A stretch of 64,000 bases of DNA from Vibrio fortis (GTDB lineage: Bacteria; Pseudomonadota; Gammaproteobacteria; Enterobacterales; Vibrionaceae), in NCBI RefSeq assembly GCF_024347475.1, contig NZ_AP025488.1, positions 1,116,001 through 1,180,000 of the forward strand, written 5' to 3'. Below, piece after piece: positions 54,718 to 62,220 of this stretch; position 1 is the first letter of the stretch; each line of letters begins with the position of its first letter. The position numbers and the translations under genes were made by a program. The notes beneath the pieces were generated by a model, which was given only the letters and a program-made list of their open reading frames with translations, had not been told where the DNA came from and made no database searches.

Positions 54718-56367
54718 TTATGCAGTCGACACAGCCTCAGCTCGCTCATCAGAATCTTGGGCACATAAACCATGATCCTTTTTGATCCGCTCTGAGATCT
54801 TCTCCGCAATCATAATGGTTGGTGCATTCGTGTTAGCCCCGACGAGTGTGGGCATAATTGAAGCGTCAACTACTCTTAAGCGCTCCAAACCATAGACTTT
54901 TAGATTCTCATCCACAACAGCATTTGAATCAGAAGCTATGCCCATTTTGCATGTGCCTACTGGATGATATTGAGTGTCTGCGCGATTTCTAATGTCCTGC
55001 TCTATCGCTTTGTCATCTGTCTCATCCACGGGATAGAAGTTTGCCCCACGAACATCATCAAATGCTGCGCTTTCCATCATTTGATGTTGTTTCTTCCATC
55101 CTTTGATCATCACTTTCATATCATCAGGATGACTAAAGAATGCTGGGTCTATCTCTGGTGGATCGTAAGGGTTAGCACTTTTCAATGTAACTGAGCCCCG
55201 AGTCTTAGGTCTTAACAAGGTTACATGTGAGCTAAAACCATGACTCATATGAATTTTTCTTGCGTGATCGTCAACAACCGCCACTACAAACACAAATTCT
55301 AAATCAGGAACCGTCACGTCATCGTCTGAACAGAAAAAGCCAATACCTTCGGCGAAGTTGCTGGTCATCTTGCCAGTTCGCTGTTTCAGCCATAAGGGCA
55401 GCGCTTTGGTCATCTCTGCGCTCATCTGAAGTGATACACCAAAAGTTTCATGTTTGTCGCTGCACTTATAGCTATGAATAAGGTCAATGTGATCTTGTAA
55501 GTTTTGCCCAACGCCCACCAATTCATGCACAACAGGCAAGCCGTGCTTTATTAGTTCTTCACGTGAGCCAACGCCTGACAGCATAAGAATCTGCGGCGAG
55601 CCAAACGCACCAGCCGATAGGATCACCTCTTTGCGAGCACCAATCTGAAATGCATGTCCTTTCGACCCATATTCAATGCCTACTGCTGTTTTTCCTTCAA
55701 ACAGTATTTTATGAACGGTCGCATTCGTAACCACAGTTAGGTTGGGTCTGGCTAAGTTGGGCGTTAAGTATGCTTTTGCGGCACTACAACGCTCACCATT
55801 GAGTTGCGTTACTTGTGTCGCCATCGCACCCAACTGTTCTGCCCCGTTAATATCAGGATTGCGTGGTACGCCGATGGATTCACAAGCGTCTAAATAACGC
55901 TCAATCATACGGCTCGGACTACGGAGGTTCGCTACGTTTAATGGTCCTCCTTGCCCATGGTAGTCGTCTTTATGCTGTTCGTTATTCTCAGCTTTCTTAA
56001 AGTACGGGAGGCATTCTTTATAGCTCCAACCTGAATTGCCCATTTCTTGCCATAAGTCATAATCATATTTATGACCTCGTGCATACATCATGGCATTGAT
56101 CGAGCTTGAGCCACCTAAGGTTTTTCCACGAGGTTGATAACCTTTACGCCCATTCAAGCCTTGTTGCGGCACTGTTTCAAAACCCCAGTTATGGATTTTT
56201 GTCGGCATAATAGCGGCAACGCCAACCGGAGTATGAATTAATGGGCTATTATCTTTTCCACCAGCCTCTAACAGGCACACTTCAACATTGGGATCTTCAG
56301 AGAGACGTGATGCTAAGACACAGCCTGCAGAGCCGCCACCGACGATAACAAAATCATACTGCGTCAT
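54718..56367 (-). CDS. GMC-family alcohol/choline dehydrogenase
   Basis: A flavoprotein of 549 residues. The FAD motif DFVIVGGGSAGCVLASRLSED is at the N-terminus, the first GMC signature includes RGKTLGGSSSINAMMYARGH, and the second is GAFGSPQILMLSGVG. The catalytic His is in YHPVGTCKMG and the Asn in GANTNAPTIMIAEK. It resembles AlkJ-type membrane-associated alcohol dehydrogenases as well as choline dehydrogenase BetA. No betaine aldehyde dehydrogenase or BetI gene is nearby, and the partner gene is an acyl-CoA ligase. Oxidation of medium-chain or branched alcohols is therefore the better guess. It overlaps the ligase gene by 14 bp. Confidence 0.88.
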   Translation of the reverse strand: MTQYDFVIVGGGSAGCVLASRLSEDPNVEVCLLEAGGKDNSPLIHTPVGVAAIMPTKIHNWGFETVPQQGLNGRKGYQPRGKTLGGSSSINAMMYARGHKYDYDLWQEMGNSGWSYKECLPYFKKAENNEQHKDDYHGQGGPLNVANLRSPSRMIERYLDACESIGVPRNPDINGAEQLGAMATQVTQLNGERCSAAKAYLTPNLARPNLTVVTNATVHKILFEGKTAVGIEYGSKGHAFQIGARKEVILSAGAFGSPQILMLSGVGSREELIKHGLPVVHELVGVGQNLQDHIDLIHSYKCSDKHETFGVSLQMSAEMTKALPLWLKQRTGKMTSNFAEGIGFFCSDDDVTVPDLEFVFVVAVVDDHARKIHMSHGFSSHVTLLRPKTRGSVTLKSANPYDPPEIDPAFFSHPDDMKVMIKGWKKQHQMMESAAFDDVRGANFYPVDETDDKAIEQDIRNRADTQYHPVGTCKMGIASDSNAVVDENLKVYGLERLRVVDASIMPTLVGANTNAPTIMIAEKISERIKKDHGLCAQDSDERAEAVSTA

Positions 56368-57928
56368 GTATGAACTCCTTCCCTTGAGTTGGGCTCAATT
56401 CGCGTTTGAGAATCTTACCCGTTGCAGTCATTGGTAATGCTGTACGTATGTACACATGGCGTGGATACTTATAATCAGCAAGCTGGCTACGACACCAAGC
56501 TTGAATCTCTTTGGCATTAACGGAGGCTAGCTCTCGAACCACCACATGCGCATGGACCTCTTCTCCAAGCTTATCATCTGGTGACCCGACGACGGCTGCC
56601 ATCTCTACATCTGGGTGACAGATCAGCACTTCTTCAATCTCCCGTGGGTAAACGTTGTAGCCACCACGTATGATCATGTCTTTCACACGATCAATAATAA
56701 ACAGGTTGCCGTGATCATCCAGCTTGCCAATATCACCTGTCAAAAACCACCCATCACGAATACTCTCTTGCGTTTCCTGTGGCCTCTTGTAATAGCCCTT
56801 TATAACACTTGGGCTTTTAATGCAAATCTCACCCAACTCACCAGTAGCAACTCTGTTTCCTTCAATATCCGTTATCTTAATGAGGTGACCACACAAGGGT
56901 TGTCCGACACTACCCGCTACTCTATCGCCATCTATGTGATTAAAGGTCGCAACAGGTGCAGTTTCTGATAATCCGTAGCCTTCTAAAATGGGTAATTCAA
57001 ACTGTTTTTCAAATTGGCGAATGATCTCAATGGGCATTGATGCGCCACCAGAGACACCAAGCCTTAGGCTATGTTTGACTTTATCGGATCGCTCCTGGCA
57101 CGCCTGTCCTGCTTTAAGGATAGCCATATACATGGTTGGCACACCTGCAAAGATACTCACTTTATGATCAATGATCTGTTCAATGACATCGGAAGGGTCA
57201 AAACGTTGAATCAACACAATCGTTGCACCCGTTAAAATGCTCGCATTCATCATCACGGTCTGTCCAAAACTATGAAACAGCGGCAGTGTTGCAAGCGTAG
57301 TGTCGCTGTATTCCAATCTCATTAGGTACTGTGAAGACATCGCATTAGTCTGCATATTGGTGTGCGACAGTTCTGCTCCTTTCGGTTGACCCGTTGTTCC
57401 AGAGGTATAAAGAATTACCGCCGTATCGTCGCCAGCGTGCACCTGTGTCTCTTCGATACACGCATTAACATCGTTATCTAACCACTGTTGGAAAAGTGTG
57501 TCAGCCCCTGAAGCGATGTCGTTCATCAGTACAAAATGTTCACATCCCTCAACTCGGTCAAAACCCGCCCTACCGAATTCAGCGATAGGGAGAGTTTGGT
57601 CGCCTTTATGGCATAGAAATACCTTGGCATCCGAGTCTTTGAGATGGTACTCAACTTCACGAGCCTTAAATAAGATATTAAGAGGAACGACAACACCACC
57701 AGCTTTGAGAATACCGTAGTAAGCAATGACAAATTCCGCAGTGTTTGGACAAGACAACGCCACTTTATCGCCGTGAGTTATTCCAATCTGCTTTAAGTTG
57801 AATGCGATTCTGCCCGCCATCCTATTAAGCTCTTGATAACTCATTTGTTTGTCTTGCCATCGTAGGGCTGGCTTGGTTGGAAATATCGTTGCGCTTCGCT
57901 CTAGATTTACCGCTAAGTTGTGCATCAT
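56354..57928 (-). CDS. Acyl-CoA synthetase (AMP-forming, class I adenylate-forming)
   Basis: 524 residues that activate a carboxylic acid with ATP and CoA. The AMP-binding signature is ILYTSGTTGQPKGAELSH (about residue 170), YGLSETAPVATFN is the second core motif, GWFLTGDIGKLDDHGNLFIIDR carries the hinge, and the C-terminal lysine is in PMTATGKILKREL. GGAG lies 4 nt before the first of two ATGs. It is the first gene of an operon with the GMC dehydrogenase. Substrate acid unknown: medium- or long-chain fatty acid is typical for AlkK-like enzymes. No obvious promoter element in the 253-bp divergent region was identified. Confidence 0.9.
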   Translation of the reverse strand: MMHNLAVNLERSATIFPTKPALRWQDKQMSYQELNRMAGRIAFNLKQIGITHGDKVALSCPNTAEFVIAYYGILKAGGVVVPLNILFKAREVEYHLKDSDAKVFLCHKGDQTLPIAEFGRAGFDRVEGCEHFVLMNDIASGADTLFQQWLDNDVNACIEETQVHAGDDTAVILYTSGTTGQPKGAELSHTNMQTNAMSSQYLMRLEYSDTTLATLPLFHSFGQTVMMNASILTGATIVLIQRFDPSDVIEQIIDHKVSIFAGVPTMYMAILKAGQACQERSDKVKHSLRLGVSGGASMPIEIIRQFEKQFELPILEGYGLSETAPVATFNHIDGDRVAGSVGQPLCGHLIKITDIEGNRVATGELGEICIKSPSVIKGYYKRPQETQESIRDGWFLTGDIGKLDDHGNLFIIDRVKDMIIRGGYNVYPREIEEVLICHPDVEMAAVVGSPDDKLGEEVHAHVVVRELASVNAKEIQAWCRSQLADYKYPRHVYIRTALPMTATGKILKRELSPTQGKEFIHDAV

Positions 57929-58181
57929 GCTCTCCTTGTTTTAGGTGACAATGTAACTATTTAAGCTCTAAATACATCACCACCAGCAAGATCCATTTCA
58001 AATTTAATCACCGTTATAGAATGTTTTTAGGACTCCATGTCTCCTTTGGCACTCATCTAACTTTTATGATTACAACATTTTGTTAACATCCAACACAGGT
58101 TGCATAAAGACAAAAATCGGTGATATTCGGACACAATGAGCTCGAATGTGGCCGTGGTAAGGTGAAACTTGGAGGATGAAG

Positions 58182-59225
58182 ATGGAGCAATGCGCAGTTT
58201 ATGAACCTGACATGCAAGCATTTGGTATCTTAGATATTCATCTGTTATTGCGCTATCTAGACACTCGAGTAGCTATACCTGAGTTGCTGGAAGGTAGCCA
58301 TATTGATCCACTACAACTCACTGCGCCCGATGCTCACGTCTCCTTAGCTCAGAAACTTGCCGTCTACAGCAATGCTCTCGCGATCACTGAAGAGAAAGAT
58401 CTTGGCCTTAATGTCGGACTGCAGGCACGTTTTAGTGACTTTGGCGTATTAGGTTATGCCGTGTTCAGTAGCAACACCTTGTTAGACTCTCTTGTAATGG
58501 GGTTTAAATACCTAAAGTTGGCAGGGCCTGTTTTGAAAAAGACGATGTCCGTAAACGAAAAGATTGGTTACTTTCGAGCAGAGCAACTGGTAGATATCGA
58601 AGGTCTATTGCCATTTTGTTGTGAGTATTGGTTCGCTGCCATTCAGAGCTTATGTGAAGAAGTGATGCAACGTCCCTTTCCGTCCAAAGTGATCCGTTTT
58701 CCCTATCCCGAACCAGAATACGGCCACCGTTATCAAGAGGTATTTCATTGTAAAGTCGAGTTCAACAGCCCCCAACTCGAATGGGAGTTTGACTCTGAGT
58801 GTCTATACGCCCCTTTACCTACCGCCAATCCAATCACACTAAAAATGTGTCTGAATTCCTGTGACGATCTATTAAAGAAGATCAGTTCACCGAGTAACCT
58901 TCGTGAACAAGTGACTCAACGTTTCTTAGAAAACCCAGGCAACTACCCTTCAATTGAAGTTTTATCTAAGCAGTTAGGAATGTCGTCACGAACATTACGA
59001 CGTCATTTAAAAACGAGCGGTACTAGCTATCAAGAAATCCTCGATCACGTGCGATTCCACTTAGCAAAACACTATTTAAACTCAACCCAGTTCTCCATTG
59101 AGGAGATCTCTGAACGTATTGGTTTTTCCGACAGTGCCAATTTTCGACATGCATTTCGTAAATGGAGTGGCGTTGCACCTCGCGCTTATCGCAAGAGTAT
59201 AATCAGTGAACCACCTATCGAGTAA
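58182..59225 (+). CDS. AraC-family regulator with arabinose-binding-like domain
   Basis: 347 residues. The N-terminal domain (about 25-205) is of the Arabinose_bd type used by OruR/AlkS-like regulators. The C-terminal AraC helix-turn-helix (about 245-340) has SIEVLSKQLGMSSRTLRRHLK and ISERIGFSDSANFRHAFRKWSGVAPRAY. The ATG at 58182 is chosen because GGAGG ends 6 nt before it; the ATG at 58176 directly abuts GGAGG. It diverges from the ligase/dehydrogenase operon and is the likely activator of that operon in the presence of its substrate. Confidence 0.9.
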   Translation: MEQCAVYEPDMQAFGILDIHLLLRYLDTRVAIPELLEGSHIDPLQLTAPDAHVSLAQKLAVYSNALAITEEKDLGLNVGLQARFSDFGVLGYAVFSSNTLLDSLVMGFKYLKLAGPVLKKTMSVNEKIGYFRAEQLVDIEGLLPFCCEYWFAAIQSLCEEVMQRPFPSKVIRFPYPEPEYGHRYQEVFHCKVEFNSPQLEWEFDSECLYAPLPTANPITLKMCLNSCDDLLKKISSPSNLREQVTQRFLENPGNYPSIEVLSKQLGMSSRTLRRHLKTSGTSYQEILDHVRFHLAKHYLNSTQFSIEEISERIGFSDSANFRHAFRKWSGVAPRAYRKSIISEPPIE

Positions 59226-59436
59226 TCGTTCTATATAGTCCCATTCGTTCGAGGTTATCTTTAATGATGTTGCGTTCATTAATTTGGAATAATCACAAAG
59301 ATTTAGTCTTGAATAACTGACAAAAACCCTCTTTTCCCACTCTATTTAACAAGGTTCTTTTGACCAAATAGTTCGACAAAAATCTTTTATCTTTACGGTC
59401 ATTATTATTCGTTTTACCTAAAACTGTTTGTGCCCC

Positions 59437-59469
59437 ATAGTCGCGGAAAATTCACTGTTCCACGACTAT
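59437..59469. promoter_or_regulatory. Inverted repeat just upstream of the MFS gene
   Basis: ATAGTCGCGGAA (59437-59448) and TTCCACGACTAT (59458-59469) are complementary at 11 of 12 positions around a 9-bp spacer. It ends 2-3 bp before the AGAGG ribosome site. It could be an operator or an mRNA hairpin that controls access of ribosomes. Confidence 0.55.
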
Positions 59470-59484
59470 CTAGAGGCTCCTACA

Positions 59485-60636
59485 TTGGACGACATCCAAA
59501 CCAACACTCGCATTACCGTTCCGGTTATTGCACTCTCTTTCTACGCGATTGCATCAGGTTACTTGATGAGCTCTTTGCCATTAATGCTATCTGAATACGG
59601 TCTAGAGAGCTCATTGTCGAGTTGGTTGGCAAGTGCGTTTTATGCAGGTTTATTAGCGGGGACGTTATTGATTGAACGTGCGATAGCAAAAGTCGGTCAT
59701 CAGAGAGCATTCGTACTCTGTCTAAGTGTGTTTATCGCAACTATACTGGTACTGCCTTTACTGCCAAATGCAGCGGTCTGGCTAGCGGCTCGATTTGTTG
59801 CTGGTATCTCTGTTGCTGGTATTTTTGTGATCGTCGAGTCTTGGCTCATGAGCGGAGAAGAGTCTCAACGAGCAAAGCGTTTAGCTATCTACATGTGTTC
59901 GCTATACGGCGGCTCTGCAGTTGGTCAGCTAGGCATCGGTTACTTAGGTATTACAGGTGGTGTACCTTTCATCGCGATGTTCACACTACTGTTCGGTGCC
60001 ATCATTGTATTGCAATACGGACAAGCAACCGCGCCACAAATGCACGACGCTCAAACGCTGTCACTAAAACAGATCAGCAAACTGAGCCACAGCGCGCTGA
60101 TCGGTTGTATTGTGTCTGGCCTCACTTTAGGTGCTATCTACGGTCTAATGCCAGTAGAGCTTGAGCAGCGTAACATTGCGCATGAAGACATTGGCGGTTT
60201 GATGGCATTGGTCATCATTGGCGGCATGGCTGTACAACCTGTTGTGACTTGGCTATCCAAATACGTTGGTCAAGTGTTACTAATGGCACTGTTCAGCTTA
60301 ATGGGCGTGGCAAGCATCGCAATGCTGACACTTAACTCTGGTATTTACGTGCTAGGTATAAGCCTTTTTGCGTTGGGGATGGCGACATTTGCTCTTTACC
60401 CGATTGCGATTAACCTAGGCTGCCGCAACCTAGATCCGAGCTACTTAGTTTCAGTCACTCAAGTGATGTTACTTTGCTACAGCGTAGGTTCAGTTGCCGG
60501 CCCGATCATTGCTGACAGCTTTATGGATTCTCAAGCAGGTTTGTTTACTTACTTGTTTGCTTCTTTGCTAGCAACAACGATCTACATGTTGATTGCAAGC
60601 CTTAAACGGTCTCACCTACAGATTGCTGGCGAGTAA
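59485..60636 (+). CDS. MFS transporter (YcaD/UhpC-like)
   Basis: An inner-membrane major facilitator of 383 residues with 12 predicted helices: ITVPVIALSFYAIASGYLMS at the start, then LASAFYAGLLAGTLLIER and AARFVAGISVAGIFVIVESWLMSG (YcaD-like). The TTG at 59485 is chosen as the start because AGAGG lies 8 nt upstream and the product starts close to the first helix; a TTG at 59428 would add 19 residues that overlap the inverted repeat and look non-conserved. The substrate is unknown. Helices 4-6 match the YcaD pattern, whose E. coli member is itself of unknown function. Confidence 0.85.
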   Translation: MDDIQTNTRITVPVIALSFYAIASGYLMSSLPLMLSEYGLESSLSSWLASAFYAGLLAGTLLIERAIAKVGHQRAFVLCLSVFIATILVLPLLPNAAVWLAARFVAGISVAGIFVIVESWLMSGEESQRAKRLAIYMCSLYGGSAVGQLGIGYLGITGGVPFIAMFTLLFGAIIVLQYGQATAPQMHDAQTLSLKQISKLSHSALIGCIVSGLTLGAIYGLMPVELEQRNIAHEDIGGLMALVIIGGMAVQPVVTWLSKYVGQVLLMALFSLMGVASIAMLTLNSGIYVLGISLFALGMATFALYPIAINLGCRNLDPSYLVSVTQVMLLCYSVGSVAGPIIADSFMDSQAGLFTYLFASLLATTIYMLIASLKRSHLQIAGE

Positions 60637-60674
60637 GCTTCTTCCAACATAACGGGTGAATAAAGCAACGTTAT

Positions 60675-60724
60675 CTGGCGCTGTACCTTAGTGGTCTCCA
60701 CACACAAGGTATAGCGCCTTTTTC
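60675..60724 (+). terminator. Terminator after the MFS gene
   Basis: GGCGCTGTACCTT (60677-60689) pairs with AAGGTATAGCGCC (60706-60718), with one internal mismatch, followed by TTTTTC. Confidence 0.85.
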
Positions 60725-60798
60725 ATATTTGAGCTTTTTTCATATTCAAGCTTGGAAGTTACGTTTTGCTGATGACCAGTCATTTACTATGATTGGTG

Positions 60799-62220
60799 TT
60801 AGCTCACCATATATTCACTGACAGGAACCGTGTCTTTAACGCGAATAACAACCACCGATGTTGATACGTCTTCTGCACTGACTTCTGAGTCTATTGGCTG
60901 CACAATCACATCCGACGGATAAATATAAGTTTTGCTGATAATGTTGACCAGTTCAGCACGACACATTAACCGCTTCTTTTTGACATTACAGGTATAAAGC
61001 CAAGTCGCGACATCCGGTGTCTCATGGTTAATGTTACTTGTAAACAGTTCAAGTGGCTGACCAATAAGCAATTTATCTTCAACTCCAAACCACTCACGCG
61101 CCGCTGGGTTTGCATAACAGATTTGCCCATCCTTATCGACGGTAATGATGATGTCACCGATCGCGCCTACCAGTACCTGACTGAACTGATTTTGGCGAGC
61201 CATATTGATATACACTTTTTTGAAACGCGAATAGATAAGCTTCATCTCTTCTGGGAGCTCTTCCATGCTCAATTTATCATCTTGCTCTCGAGCGTAAGTT
61301 GACTCGTCAGTGATGTAGTCGATGAGATGACTCACAGGCTTAACCACTTTTCGGCTAAACACGATCCACAATAAAAGACTCACGATTGGAATACCAAAGA
61401 CAAGCCCAAGTAGCACGTATCGCGGATCGATAAAGTCATAGCTTCGAGCGTCAAATGTAATCACAAAGTTTGCCGGCTGTACTCTTCCATCCGCCATGGT
61501 TACTCGATATTCAGCGCGAAACCCAGTACCTTGCTCTTGTATCACCTTATCGACTGCGACATGGTAACCTTGGTCGTAACTCACCTGCGTTAACCGCATT
61601 CCAGCAGCGGTATAATGAAAACTGAATGACCGTCCTATGCTCTTACTCATTCGTTTAAGCATATCCGCGTTGACTTCTTGGAGCACAGTAACCAGCCCAA
61701 CCGGACGTCGTTGATGCTCATCAAGCACGGACACAGACGCAAACATAAAGATGCGACCATCGACAAAATCAATTCCTAACTTACTTGATGACGAAAAGAT
61801 CATCTGTTGATCCGGTTCATGCAGTTCACGAAATGCTTTGATGAACGAAGCATTCATTTCGCTATCTAGATGAGTGATTCGTCCCATACGATCTTGAACA
61901 ATAATCGAACTTGCTAAACTGGATTTTAGAAACTGCTCACTGATCGCAAATGTACGCTTTCGTTGTTCTTGAGATTGCACAAATCGTTGTAGAGATTCAT
62001 TTTCTAATAATCGCTCAGTCGACGATTTCAATAGCCCAAATTCATTCGAGATATGCGTCATCGCTAAGTCTTGGTATTGGCTAACTAAGCCAGTTTTCCA
62101 ATACTCTCTCTCAAGCTCCAACGTAATAGTCGCGATAATGCACGCCACCCACGTGACAACTAAGCAATTAACGACAACGGTAAATCGCAGTGAATGTCTG
62201 ATGGAGGTAATTGAATTCAC
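60799..62220 (-). CDS. Membrane PAS-domain sensor without output domain
   Basis: 473 residues. One membrane helix (about 10-32, VVVNCLVVTWVACIIATITL) and a long extracytoplasmic region (about 33-255) are followed by a second helix (about 265-287, VLLGLVFGIPIVSLLLWIVF). A HAMP-like/helical stretch then leads to a PAS domain (about 340-440, containing AIGDIIITVDKDGQICYANP). No histidine kinase, GGDEF, EAL or HTH follows; the protein ends ...VPVSEYMVS. The GTG at 62220 forms a GTGA overlap with the hybrid-kinase stop. A longer frame to a TTG at 62241 is possible. It may be the sensory partner of the kinase encoded just upstream. Confidence 0.8.
   Translation of the reverse strand: MNSITSIRHSLRFTVVVNCLVVTWVACIIATITLELEREYWKTGLVSQYQDLAMTHISNEFGLLKSSTERLLENESLQRFVQSQEQRKRTFAISEQFLKSSLASSIIVQDRMGRITHLDSEMNASFIKAFRELHEPDQQMIFSSSSKLGIDFVDGRIFMFASVSVLDEHQRRPVGLVTVLQEVNADMLKRMSKSIGRSFSFHYTAAGMRLTQVSYDQGYHVAVDKVIQEQGTGFRAEYRVTMADGRVQPANFVITFDARSYDFIDPRYVLLGLVFGIPIVSLLLWIVFSRKVVKPVSHLIDYITDESTYAREQDDKLSMEELPEEMKLIYSRFKKVYINMARQNQFSQVLVGAIGDIIITVDKDGQICYANPAAREWFGVEDKLLIGQPLELFTSNINHETPDVATWLYTCNVKKKRLMCRAELVNIISKTYIYPSDVIVQPIDSEVSAEDVSTSVVVIRVKDTVPVSEYMVS

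Noticed and set aside
57929-58181. Sigma-54 promoter (TGGCAC at about 58045) upstream of the acyl-CoA ligase
   Set aside because: The required TTGCA-type -12 element at the correct spacing is missing.
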